A stretch of DNA of 24,296 nt from an uncultured Phycisphaerales bacterium (GCA_903905665.1 CAIVHJ010000243.1:1-24296), one strand, 5' to 3'; counted from the stretch's first letter, positions 15,871 to 24,176 are shown. Numbers and translations: made by a program. The notes: generated from the letters alone by a model not told the origin.

Positions 15871-17874
15871 TCATTTCTTGTCGGCAATGCAGGCGAAATA
15901 TTCGTGTCGAACGCGATAATCCGACGGCGAACCCATCCGTTCAGCCAACCGTCGAACGAATTTCTCCGTCAATTCGTCGCGACGTTGCGGATCCACCGCC
16001 TGATAATACGCCGTCCCCGCTCCCGATTTCATCAGATGATCCATCACACCCCGCGCACTATCGCACGGGAAAACAACTTCCCCCTCCCACAAATCCCGAA
16101 CGACCAGACCCGCCTCGCTGATCTCACGCCGAAGATGATCGGCATCGACGGGAAAATCAAAAAACACCCGCTTGGAAAGCACCGTCGGGTCATCGCTCAC
16201 CAATTCGGTAAAAACTTCCATCGGTTCGCGCGGTGAATGCTGCCGATGAACGATGAGCGTCACTCGCCCACCAGCTGCCAACGATTCTGCCGCGACGGTA
16301 AAAAACGGCCGAAGCGGAATATAGCCCAGAACCCAACTCGTGAACACCACGTCGAACGGACCGCGACTCCGAAGCAACTCCAGCGCATCGCCGTGAAGAA
16401 ACTCCACATTGGCTCTGTGATCGGCTTCGACTCGCCGTCGCGCCTCCGACAACATCCCCTCCGAAACATCAGCCGCCACAACGCTCCGCGCACGTCGCCC
16501 CAGCATCACCGTGGCGAATCCCGTCCCGCAACCGGCTTCAAATACCCGCTCGGTCCCACGCCAGTCGATCCGCCTCACCAATTCCTCGACCGGCTGACCC
16601 GCCTGCGACAACCAGTATTGATCGTAATCCTCATGAACCTCATCATAAGCGGATTCCAGCTCCACCCGACCCACTTCGTCACTCGCCGTTTCCAAAATGC
16701 GGAAAAATCGCGGAACGTCATGCTCACGCGGCAAATGCTCAGCGCAAATTCGGATCGATTCTTCCGTCGAAAGCGGGAACGACTCTCCCCGAATCCGAGG
16801 ACCCAGTACATGCCCGATGCATTCGCACCGCGGCCGCTGAAAATACTTCCCCATCCGCGCAAGAATCACATCGAGCGATTCGTTCTGAATATTCCCGAAA
16901 GATAAGGGAACAAACTGACAGGGCGACACCTCACCGCTTCCGTCGATCGTCAGGTGCGTCAACCCGGCGCCGCATCCGAACGCCTCCCCCGACTCCAAAT
17001 ACGCGTACGAAGACAAAATCGGCAAATCCTCCCGCACCGAAACGATTTTCTGATATTCGAATATCTTGGCGCGATGGTCTTCTCGCAATCGGACGTCGTC
17101 GCGCCCCTGCAACCGCCCGATCGGGCACGGCTCCAGCAAATGAACCTCGTACGCCCCGGATCGACCCGCCAACTCGATCAGCGGCATCAATCCGTCCGAT
17201 TCCATCATCTCCGTCGTGCCCACCGTGACCACGTATGAATACAAACCCGCCTCATGCGCAGTTTGCAAAGCATTCATCGCAATTTCAAAAGCCCCCTTCC
17301 GCCCGCGCAGGCGATCATGCTCGCGCTCGATGTGCGAATCGAGACTGATCCCGATCCCAAACACACCCCCGTCGCGCAATCGCTCCGCCCGTTCCCGCGT
17401 CAAACCCTCTCCCGTTGTCCCGACGATGACGCAACTGCGATCGTCCGCACAGGCAACAAGCGCCTCCAGATCGTCGCGCAGCAAAGGCTCCCCGCCCGTC
17501 AGCGTCATCAACACCGCACCGCGATCCTGCAACTGACGAATCAGGTCTTGCATCTGCGCCGTGGGCACATCACGCTGGGATCGTCCGGCGTTGTAACAAT
17601 GCCAGCACCGAAACGAACATCGGTTCGTCACCCCCAGCGTCACCGAATACAACCGTCGCTCGGCAACGTCACCCAGCCGTGTAAAACCCTCCGCAAAATG
17701 ATCGAACGCCCGGCTCGGATACGGCGGAAACTGCGTGTTCACCACGTACCGATCCCCGAACCGTACGACCTTCTCGTGCGCCAGATAATCCTTGAAAAAC
17801 TCCGCCATCCTCGGATGCAACCGGTTAAACGGCGCTCGACTCCCCATCTGCCTGAATAATTCATCACCCGTCAT
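15871..17874 (-). CDS. Radical SAM/SPASM protein fused to a C-terminal class I methyltransferase
   Basis: 667 residues from the ATG at 17874, with AGGTGA a few bases upstream. After a ~70-residue N-terminal region (FKDYLAHEKVVRFGDRYVVNT), the radical SAM barrel carries CSFRCWHC (Cys86, 90, 93) and GGEP (127-130). A SPASM/twitch-like region has Cys301 in GCGAG, Cys319 in SPCQF, Cys350 and Cys352 in RCEC, and Cys377, probably for one or two auxiliary Fe-S clusters. From about residue 410 a SAM-dependent methyltransferase follows, with motif I EAGCGTGF (446-453) and AADVSEGM. Both halves look intact. SPASM enzymes often modify peptides or proteins; no precursor peptide is visible nearby. Substrate unknown. 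It lies between the cyclase gene (120-base gap) and moxR (41-base gap), so it may belong to the same transcription unit. Confidence -1.
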   Translation of the reverse strand: MTGDELFRQMGSRAPFNRLHPRMAEFFKDYLAHEKVVRFGDRYVVNTQFPPYPSRAFDHFAEGFTRLGDVAERRLYSVTLGVTNRCSFRCWHCYNAGRSQRDVPTAQMQDLIRQLQDRGAVLMTLTGGEPLLRDDLEALVACADDRSCVIVGTTGEGLTRERAERLRDGGVFGIGISLDSHIEREHDRLRGRKGAFEIAMNALQTAHEAGLYSYVVTVGTTEMMESDGLMPLIELAGRSGAYEVHLLEPCPIGRLQGRDDVRLREDHRAKIFEYQKIVSVREDLPILSSYAYLESGEAFGCGAGLTHLTIDGSGEVSPCQFVPLSFGNIQNESLDVILARMGKYFQRPRCECIGHVLGPRIRGESFPLSTEESIRICAEHLPREHDVPRFFRILETASDEVGRVELESAYDEVHEDYDQYWLSQAGQPVEELVRRIDWRGTERVFEAGCGTGFATVMLGRRARSVVAADVSEGMLSEARRRVEADHRANVEFLHGDALELLRSRGPFDVVFTSWVLGYIPLRPFFTVAAESLAAGGRVTLIVHRQHSPREPMEVFTELVSDDPTVLSKRVFFDFPVDADHLRREISEAGLVVRDLWEGEVVFPCDSARGVMDHLMKSGAGTAYYQAVDPQRRDELTEKFVRRLAERMGSPSDYRVRHEYFACIADKK

Positions 17875-17994
17875 CCCATCACCTGCCGATCCGGAAAGCA
17901 TCGCTACGCAGAAACACAAAACACCCCTAGATGTGTATCCTCCAGTGAATTCCGATCCCGTGAGAATCCTGAATTCGACCCCGCAACATCCGGC

Positions 17995-20115
17995 TCAGTT
18001 TGTCGGTTCTGAACGCACCACCGAAGCTTCCGAGCGTCCCGAAGACTGAGAGAGAATCGCCTCGGCTTCCTGTATTTCCCACACGTTCCACTCCACCCCT
18101 CGCCAGAATTTGCACGCCTGCTCCAACCATCCCCTCGCGGTTTCGGGTATTGTTTTTGCTCCCACACTCGCCTCCGCCAGTCGAACCTCCGTCAAACCCG
18201 CCAAACTCAGCCACGACGCCAGACGCGGATCCAGCCGATTCGCCAACCCCGTCAAAAGCGAAATCAACGGACGATGACCTTCACTCAGCGTCCGAAACAA
18301 AATCGCCCCTCGCAACTCCATCGCCGCCGATTGAACGTCCCCCGATTCCAGTATCCTTTCGATCATCGCCTCAGACCACGAATCGGAGTGCAACTCCAGC
18401 CAACGATCCGCATCGGGCACTACCCCCAGCAATGCCAAACGATTCACCACTCCCCGCCCCATGTCGTCGAATCGATCGTCCTTCCGCGAACATTCATCCA
18501 ACTGCGACATCACCCGATCCCACGGAATCATCCGACGCTGATGCTTTGCTACCACCGTCGCTCGCTGTACCGCCGGCCAATCCGGATCATAACGACGATA
18601 CTCCTCCAGCGACTCCAGCACCCCTTCCCATCTCTGAAGCGAACTTCCCATCGTCAAACAATCCAAAAACTCCCGTGCCGCGCGGCGACGATTTTGACGA
18701 ATCGCGCTGCGCATCTCACGACGCGCCAATTCTAATCCCTTCTCAAACCGCCCCTGTTGCATCAAACTGATCACCAGACCCCGCACTGATTCGCTCCGAC
18801 GCATCAATGCCGATTCCTGTCCCTGTTCAAATATCCACTGCGCCCCGTGCGGATCCAAATTCAGCAACCGCACCATCCCCGTCCATTCGTATACATGCGC
18901 ATCCCGCGGAAACCGCTGCGCCAACTTCCCCGTCTCGACCAAAATCGTGTCCAGATCCCCCTCCTCCACCAGCCAACGCAACCGACGCAACTGATGATCC
19001 GCAACACGCGGCGCCACCGCAATCGCCTGCTCCAGCATCGCATACGCATCCGTCTCTCGATGCTGGTCCTTCAACGCCTCGGCGTATCCGCGAAGCACCA
19101 ACGCCGAATCAGGATGCTGCTGCACCAGATTCGCCAACCCCCCCACGTAACCCGTCAACCGACATTTCAAATTCTCCACCAGCACCTGCATCGGCAACTC
19201 GTCGGGATGATTGATCGCATACGCCTGCGCCTCCTTCAGACTCTCCGCCTGCTCCTGAGAACCCGGCAGCGACGACTTCACCATCCGCTCCAACCAGCGC
19301 AGCTGCTCATCCGTCTCCGCCTTCTGACCCAGCAGTTGCCCCATGTGCAACGCCGACTGCGCCTCCGACTCCATCCGCGCAATCAAAAACAACGCCGCCA
19401 AATGCGCATAATCACTGTAATAACCCCCAAAACGACTCAACGCCGCCTCCGCCAACTGCGTCGCATTTTGCAAATCTCCCTCACGCGTCCGTTCCCCCAC
19501 GCGATCCCAGACCTCACGCGGATTGCTCATCTCGTCCAAACCCGTCGGCGAATCACCCTCCGCAACCGTCCCGTCCGACTTGAGAAACAACTTCCACACT
19601 TCCGCCGGCGTGATCTCGTAAACGCTCACCGGATAACGAAGGTTCTTCAGCAATTCCGCCCCGACAAATCTAACCTCTGCCTTGATCCGCGTCGCTACCT
19701 CCGCCAATACACGCTCCGTCACCGTGATTGTCATCGGGGTTCCCATCTGCTCCAACCGCGACGCAATGTTCACTGTCTCACCAAAAAAATCACCGTCCCG
19801 CTCCAGCATCGGCCCTTCGTGAATTCCGATCCGAATCTCCACCGGCGGCTTCTGCTGCCGATTCCGCGCCGCCATCCGCGTCAGCGAATGCATCCCACAT
19901 TTCACCGCCGCATCCACCTGCTCAAATATCACCATGTACGCATCGCCAAGGCGCTTGAACACACGGCCCCCGTGCGCCGAAATCACCGACTCCATGATCG
20001 CGTTGTGCTCCTCCAGCACGCGCAATGCCGTCGCCTCGTCCTCCGACATCATCCGGCTATACCCCTTGATGTCGGTAAACATCACCGTCAATCGTGGATG
20101 CTCAATCTCCGCCAT
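17995..20115 (-). CDS. Class III adenylate/guanylate cyclase with a long TPR-like C-terminal region
   Basis: 706 residues; there is no membrane segment, so it is cytosolic. The catalytic domain (about 8-175) has both metal aspartates, Asp15 in FTDIKGYS and Asp58 in RLGDAYMVIF, and the transition-state pair Asn116/Arg120 in ETVNIASRLE. Lys54 and Asp109 occupy the base-selecting positions and favour ATP, hence cAMP. The remaining ~500 residues are helical with repeats of TPR character (for example AAVKCG, PDSALVLRGYAEALKDQ, RFPRDAHVYEWTGMVRLL), likely a protein-binding or sensing scaffold. Class III cyclases with C-terminal TPRs are common in bacteria. The gene heads the minus-strand run, 120 bases before the radical SAM gene. 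Start: GGGTGGGAT abuts the ATG. Catalytic residues are intact; ligand and product are inferred. Confidence -1.
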   Translation of the reverse strand: MAEIEHPRLTVMFTDIKGYSRMMSEDEATALRVLEEHNAIMESVISAHGGRVFKRLGDAYMVIFEQVDAAVKCGMHSLTRMAARNRQQKPPVEIRIGIHEGPMLERDGDFFGETVNIASRLEQMGTPMTITVTERVLAEVATRIKAEVRFVGAELLKNLRYPVSVYEITPAEVWKLFLKSDGTVAEGDSPTGLDEMSNPREVWDRVGERTREGDLQNATQLAEAALSRFGGYYSDYAHLAALFLIARMESEAQSALHMGQLLGQKAETDEQLRWLERMVKSSLPGSQEQAESLKEAQAYAINHPDELPMQVLVENLKCRLTGYVGGLANLVQQHPDSALVLRGYAEALKDQHRETDAYAMLEQAIAVAPRVADHQLRRLRWLVEEGDLDTILVETGKLAQRFPRDAHVYEWTGMVRLLNLDPHGAQWIFEQGQESALMRRSESVRGLVISLMQQGRFEKGLELARREMRSAIRQNRRRAAREFLDCLTMGSSLQRWEGVLESLEEYRRYDPDWPAVQRATVVAKHQRRMIPWDRVMSQLDECSRKDDRFDDMGRGVVNRLALLGVVPDADRWLELHSDSWSEAMIERILESGDVQSAAMELRGAILFRTLSEGHRPLISLLTGLANRLDPRLASWLSLAGLTEVRLAEASVGAKTIPETARGWLEQACKFWRGVEWNVWEIQEAEAILSQSSGRSEASVVRSEPTN

Positions 20116-20379
20116 ATCCCACCCATTGTATCAAAATCCAACCGCCTGTCCCCCATTCTTCCACCCGCTTCAGTTTGAGCGGCACACCCTCAGGGAGCGA
20201 ACTGAAAAACGACGAACGCGAAACAATGAACGCCCGAACAACAAACTGATGCCAGACGCCTAATACTTGGCGCCTAATACGTTTTGATCCGAACCACACC
20301 CCCTGCAAACGGGTCCAACAACGCGCCGTCACCATCACCTCTCCCGCACGAACAGAACGTCGCTTCCACCTTCCACCCA
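20116..20379. other. Strand-switch intergenic region without a recognisable gene
   Basis: This stretch lies between the divergently oriented cyclase and NADAR genes and beside the transposase remnant. Frames are open on the minus strand but their products are arginine-, glycine- and tryptophan-rich and resemble no family I know. It holds a direct repeat (20257-20280) and probably the cyclase promoter, for which I cannot name convincing hexamers. It may be worn insertion-sequence DNA. Confidence -1.
20257..20280. repeat. Direct repeat of CGCCTAATAC
   Basis: CGCCTAATAC occurs at 20257-20266 and again at 20271-20280, separated by TTGG, giving a 14-base period. The region sits about 100 bases beyond the visible end of the transposase remnant. 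It could be a small tandem duplication or part of a dispersed repeat. Confidence -1.
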
Positions 20380-20597
20380 TCAGAGCCTCTGCACAAGCAG
20401 GGGGTTGTTTTTCTTTCCCTGCGGCTGCTCGAACACCACCGCTCCTTCGCAAACAATTTCTTCTGCCGCTGATAAAACTGAGTAGATTGAACCTGGTGTT
20501 TCTGGCACACTTCCGAGATCGGCACCCGCTCCACCAAGTGGTCTCGCAAGATCGCCAACTTCTCCTGACCCGTCAACTGCTTTCGCTCGCTCGACAT
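20380..20597 (-). pseudogene. Degenerate IS3-type transposase orfA (N-terminal HTH only)
   Basis: From the ATG at 20597, about 49 codons match the helix-turn-helix start of IS3-type OrfA proteins (HTH_Tnp_1 style): ERKQLTGQEKLAILRDHL, then ISEVCQKHQVQSTQFYQRQKKLF. Near 20450 the similarity jumps frame: the continuing family-like text CEGAVVFEQ is read in another frame and hits a stop at 20380-20382. No orfB (DDE catalytic protein) and no terminal inverted repeats are recognisable. It is therefore a broken remnant rather than a working element. IS3 is the best fit; another family using the same HTH domain is possible. Confidence -1.
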
Positions 20598-20677
20598 TGA
20601 AAAATCCTCCATTCAGTATTACTTTAAGAGTAACCCCAATGGCGTCTTCTCCAATTCCAACTGGGGCAGGACATACG

Positions 20678-21358
20678 ATGGACGGTGCAAAACGGATTTA
20701 CTTTCTCATCTTGCTGCTCTGGGTCAGCGGGTGTAGCGGGTTGTCGCAAAGCGCGCCGACGCTTGAGCGCCGCGCCGAGTCATCGAGTTATCCTGCGCAT
20801 TGGTGGACTCCTGTCCCCGAATCCGAGGCGGCTTCGTGGGAAATTTTGCCGCAGGCGGCGGGTCCGGGCGAAGTCATCCTGTCCAAACGCAACGAGCTCG
20901 GGCTGCTCTCGAATTTTGCGGCTACACCGTTTGAGTTCCACGGGCGACACTATGCCAGTCTGGAAGGTTTTTGGCAGATGATGAAATACCCCGAAGGCCC
21001 CGACGATTTCCGCGCGACATTTCCGGGAATCATCTGGAAGCACACTCGCGACGAGGTTTCCCAGATGGTCGGCATGGAGGCCAAGGCCGCCGGTGATCTG
21101 GGCAGTGCGAACATGAAGGTGATGGACATAGACTGGGTGACGTTCGAAGGGCGGCGGATGAAATACCGGACGACGGAGAAAGGCGAACACTACTCGCTGA
21201 TCGTCGAAGCCACATGGGCGAAAGTCCAACAAAACCCCCGGGTTCGCGATGTGTTGCTCTCGACCGGCGACCTGATCCTCCGGCCCGATCACCATCAACC
21301 TGCCGATTCCCCTCCGGAATGGCGCTACTACGAAATCCTCATGGACATCCGTCAGTGA
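20678..21358 (+). CDS. NADAR-domain (DUF1768/YbiA-like) protein with a lipoprotein signal
   Basis: 226 residues from the ATG at 20678, chosen because AGGA lies six bases upstream and the protein then starts with a clean signal sequence; an upstream in-frame ATG at 20597 lacks this. Residues 1-18 (MDGAKRIYFLILLLWVSG) precede Cys19 in a lipobox-like VSGC, predicting a lipid-anchored exported protein. After a ~40-residue linker the NADAR domain follows (about 63-226): LGLLSNFAATPFEF, then HYASLEGFWQMMKYP with Glu96 at the expected catalytic site, and LLSTGDLIL near the end. The usual C-terminal WG.G is replaced by WRYYEILMDIR. Known NADAR proteins are N-glycosidases acting on ADP-ribosylated substrates or riboflavin-pathway intermediates, in the cytosol. 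Export would be odd, so the role here is open. It is divergent from the transposase remnant and 304 bases from the next gene. Confidence -1.
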   Translation: MDGAKRIYFLILLLWVSGCSGLSQSAPTLERRAESSSYPAHWWTPVPESEAASWEILPQAAGPGEVILSKRNELGLLSNFAATPFEFHGRHYASLEGFWQMMKYPEGPDDFRATFPGIIWKHTRDEVSQMVGMEAKAAGDLGSANMKVMDIDWVTFEGRRMKYRTTEKGEHYSLIVEATWAKVQQNPRVRDVLLSTGDLILRPDHHQPADSPPEWRYYEILMDIRQ

Positions 21359-21662
21359 CTGAAAAACGACGCCGAGTAAGGCACGGTTAACAAAGCGATG
21401 TTCGTAAACACTTCTTCGTCGTCTGCAACAGCGTGCAAAATATCGTGGGAAAAATGGCAGCGTTCCCTATCCTGCATTGAGCAGTCGGATGGGACTGCCC
21501 TTTGACAATTCCATTCTTTCGATTCTTATCGGACGTCACGCATCGCAGCAAGGAGTCTGCTTGATTGAGATTTCAGCATGTCCGATAAGCAGATGGGTAT
21601 TGATATCTGACGGGTATTTCGTTGCGTCCGAACGACGCCCAATGCCTGGAAAGGCGTGAGCG
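21359..21662. other. Intergenic region before the MBOAT gene
   Basis: About 300 bases without a convincing gene. A 60-codon plus-strand frame (21477-21659) overlaps the candidate promoter, has no family resemblance and no ribosome site I can recognise, so it is not called. No strong terminator hairpin is seen after the NADAR stop. The next gene's ribosome site AAGG is at about 21651-21654. Confidence -1.
21502..21529 (+). promoter_or_regulatory. Possible sigma70-type promoter for the MBOAT-SGNH operon
   Basis: A consensus TTGACA (21502-21507) is followed after 16 bases by TCTTAT (21524-21529), a 4-of-6 match to TATAAT, about 130 bases before the GTG start. Only the -35 is strong, so this is a weak call. 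Confidence -1.
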
Positions 21663-23075
21663 GTGCTTTTCAACAGTATGGTATTCCTGGCATTTGCGGC
21701 AGTCTTTTTTTGCCTCTGGCCCAAGTTTCGCATCCAAAATCAATCGCGGTGGATATTTCTCATAACCGCGTCATTCTTCTTTTACGGTTGGTGGGACCCT
21801 CGATTCATTTTGTTGATACTCGCCAGTGGTTTGTTGAACTACTGGGCCTCGCGGGCCATGAGGCGTTGGCCCGGATGGAAAAAATGCTGGTTAATCACAT
21901 CGATTGCAGGCAATATCGGCTCGCTGGTCGTATTCAAGTATTTGGCATTCATCACGGAGACCGTGAATCAATCCCTGAATCTCCTGGGCTGGTCGTCCAC
22001 CCTGCCGGTGGTATCTTTGACGCTTCCTATTGGTATCAGCTTTTACACCTTCCAGTCCATGAGTTATACCCTTGATGTTTATCATGGACGCCTGGAACCC
22101 ACGAAAAGCATCGCCCATTACCTAGCCTACCTGTCCTTGTTTCCGCATCTGCTCGCAGGACCGATCGTTCGGGCCTCTGAACTCCTGCCACAGATTGCAA
22201 AGCATACGATCGTTTCTGAAGCTGATCGATTTGAGGGAACGCGACTCATCATCCATGGTTTCTTCAAGAAAGTTGTCATTGCGGACAGTCTCGCGCCGGT
22301 CATCAATACGGCATTTTCAGGACAAAGCAGCGATGCTTCGGGGGTTTATTGGTGGATCATCTCAGCCATGTTTGCGGCTCAGATTTATTGTGATTTCAGC
22401 GGGTACAGCGACATCGCACGCGGACTGTTCCGGTGGATGGGTTATGATGTGGCGGTCAACTTTAATCACCCTTACCTGGCGAACAGCTTTAGTGATTTCT
22501 GGAACCGCTGGCACATGTCGCTGTCGAGCTGGTTTCGCGATTATGTTTTTGCCCCACTGTCGAAATCGACCCATAGCATGTCCCGCAACTACGCAAACCT
22601 GTGGATCACCATGATGGTTTCCGGGCTTTGGCACGGGGCGTCGTGGACCTTTGTGTTTTGGGGTGCCCTGCACGCCCTGTATTTGTCAATCGAGAAGCTG
22701 ACTCGTTGGCCCCGTCGTCTGCGTCGGCTCCCCTTCGGCCGACTGATGATCACTGCCACGCTTCTGATTCAGGTGCTCATCGCCTGGGTCTTCTTCCGTT
22801 CAGAATCGTGGTCACAAGCCCTGAACATCGTTCTCAAAATGATCAACGTATTTGCCTGGAACCGGCAAGACCTGGTGCATCTTGATCCATTGGCCGGATG
22901 TTTGCTGTTATTACTGATCTGTCGAGAACTCTACGTCTTCTTCTGTCCCCGCCTGCTCCAGGCGCTCCCTCACCAGTGGGAGCGTATTATCCAGCCCATC
23001 GCATTGGGGGGTGTTGTGGGTTTATGTGTTTTTCTAAGAGGACCCGGCAATGCCTTCATTTACTCCCAGTTTTAA
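21663..23075 (+). CDS. MBOAT-family O-acyltransferase (AlgI/DltB-like)
   Basis: 470 residues starting with GTG; AAGG lies about eight bases upstream and the MLFNS opening is the standard one for this family. About ten or more hydrophobic segments are present. Family marks are LPIGISFYTFQSMSYTLDVY (121-140), LFPHLLAGPIVR, FWNRWHMSLSSWFRDYVFAPL (279-299) and GLWHGASWTFVFWG (321-334) with the conserved His324. MBOAT proteins of this group pass an acyl (often acetyl) group across the membrane for transfer to alginate, cellulose, teichoic acids or peptidoglycan. The next gene overlaps by 26 bases and encodes a likely SGNH partner, as in other two-protein O-acylation systems. No polymer synthase lies in the window, so the acceptor is unknown. 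Family call is firm. Confidence -1.
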   Translation: MLFNSMVFLAFAAVFFCLWPKFRIQNQSRWIFLITASFFFYGWWDPRFILLILASGLLNYWASRAMRRWPGWKKCWLITSIAGNIGSLVVFKYLAFITETVNQSLNLLGWSSTLPVVSLTLPIGISFYTFQSMSYTLDVYHGRLEPTKSIAHYLAYLSLFPHLLAGPIVRASELLPQIAKHTIVSEADRFEGTRLIIHGFFKKVVIADSLAPVINTAFSGQSSDASGVYWWIISAMFAAQIYCDFSGYSDIARGLFRWMGYDVAVNFNHPYLANSFSDFWNRWHMSLSSWFRDYVFAPLSKSTHSMSRNYANLWITMMVSGLWHGASWTFVFWGALHALYLSIEKLTRWPRRLRRLPFGRLMITATLLIQVLIAWVFFRSESWSQALNIVLKMINVFAWNRQDLVHLDPLAGCLLLLLICRELYVFFCPRLLQALPHQWERIIQPIALGGVVGLCVFLRGPGNAFIYSQF

Positions 23076-24126
23076 GTGGGCATCTCTCGCGCACGGACGA
23101 ACCACGCTGACCGCGTTGTCGGCCGGTTCATTCATATTATTGGGGGCATTTCTAAGACCTCCATCCGCAGTAAGCGGAATGAGCCCGCGAGCCTTCTGGG
23201 CCACCAAAATCATCTGGGCGAAGCAGTTTGATCTCGTCATCGGCGGGGATTCAAGAGTCGCGCAAGGCGTTTCACCCTCGGAAATCGTGCAACTTTGGCC
23301 GGGACTGCGTATCGGAAATTTCGGATTCCAAGGGTTGGGATATACACAGGCCTATCTTGATGCGCTGGAAAAAACCCTGGATCCTGAAAGCGGGAATCGG
23401 ATCATCGTCCTTGGGATCTCGCCCAGCTCGCTCCATCCCAAAGCGAGCCAACGTAATGACTTCACAGAAGCCTCCAGCGAGCACCCCATCCAAGTTTGGC
23501 TGGAGCGTTATGTCGCCCCCATGATTTATCCCTTGCGAAGAGTCGAACCCGCAGACATCATACGACAGCTCACGGACCGCACTGACGATACCATCTATCA
23601 TTGCTATCACTCGGATGGATGGATCGAATCTTACAGCCGGAATCCAGACCCGTCATGTGCCATCAACGCCTACCGCAAGAACGGCATGAACTGGAGCCTG
23701 GTACACGCTCAGGACATCATCGATGTTTTGCTCGCGCAGACGCGAAGATGGTCTGAGCGAGGCATTCAGGTATACGTATTTAGGACCCCCACTACACCGG
23801 AGATAGTATTGCTGGAATCACAAATCTTTGCTTTCGACGAGGCACAATTCGCGGCGGCCCTGAAGGAAGCCGGCGGACAGTGGATCGAAGTACCCTCACA
23901 ATCCTTTGAGACCTGTGACGGCTCGCATCTCGACAGGAAGAGTGCCCGAGTCCTCTCGCAATATCTGGCAACGTCCATCCGGAGAACCGCCAGGACGATA
24001 CAGCATGAGCGTACGGCGCAACTGGTGAATTATGCTCATCCTATTGGTGATTCGTCGGACGCAACCCGCGATGAAAACTCATCAGAAAGCAGTGGCATTG
24101 GGAGTGCGGAGAGTGGCAAAGACTAA
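23050..24126 (+). CDS. SGNH-like acyltransferase/esterase partner of the MBOAT protein
   Basis: 358 residues; ATG with AGAGGA about eight bases upstream. A single hydrophobic segment near residues 20-36 (ALSAGSFILLGAFL) is probably a signal anchor placing the rest outside the membrane. The SGNH marks are GGDSRV (65-70, nucleophile Ser68), an Asn in IGNFGFQGLGY (about residue 90), and DGSHLD near the C-terminus with the Asp290/His293 pair (DxxH). The overall form resembles DltD, AlgJ/AlgX or PatB-type proteins that receive acyl groups delivered by an MBOAT protein. The 26-base overlap with the MBOAT gene supports the pairing. The last ~40 residues are serine-, aspartate- and glutamate-rich and look disordered. 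Catalytic residues are assigned by motif only; polymer acceptor and acyl group are unknown. Confidence -1.
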   Translation: MPSFTPSFKWASLAHGRTTLTALSAGSFILLGAFLRPPSAVSGMSPRAFWATKIIWAKQFDLVIGGDSRVAQGVSPSEIVQLWPGLRIGNFGFQGLGYTQAYLDALEKTLDPESGNRIIVLGISPSSLHPKASQRNDFTEASSEHPIQVWLERYVAPMIYPLRRVEPADIIRQLTDRTDDTIYHCYHSDGWIESYSRNPDPSCAINAYRKNGMNWSLVHAQDIIDVLLAQTRRWSERGIQVYVFRTPTTPEIVLLESQIFAFDEAQFAAALKEAGGQWIEVPSQSFETCDGSHLDRKSARVLSQYLATSIRRTARTIQHERTAQLVNYAHPIGDSSDATRDENSSESSGIGSAESGKD

Positions 24127-24143
24127 AAGCGCCCAACAAAAAC

Positions 24144-24176
24144 AGAGCCGCGACCGTCAGGGAGCGTTGTTTTTAG
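24144..24176. repeat. Planctomycete-type GAGCCGCGACCGTCAGGGAG repeat, possible terminator
   Basis: The sequence AGAGCCGCGACC.TCAGGGAGCG, followed by TTGTTTTT, lies just after the SGNH gene. I recall close variants as dispersed intergenic repeats in planctomycete genomes; this is from memory. The flanking AACA and TGTT could pair, and the T-run suggests it may also help end transcription, though the stem is imperfect. Confidence -1.

Noticed and set aside
18000..20178. Long plus-strand open frames opposite the cyclase gene
   Set aside because: Proline-, arginine- and histidine-rich translations produced by the composition of the real minus-strand gene; no motifs.
20102..20452. Minus-strand 116-codon frame beside the transposase remnant
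   Set aside because: Low-complexity Arg/Gly/Trp/Val content with no known family; probably non-coding or decayed IS DNA.
21477..21659. Possible 60-residue gene before the MBOAT gene
   Set aside because: No family resemblance, overlaps the candidate promoter and has no clear ribosome site.
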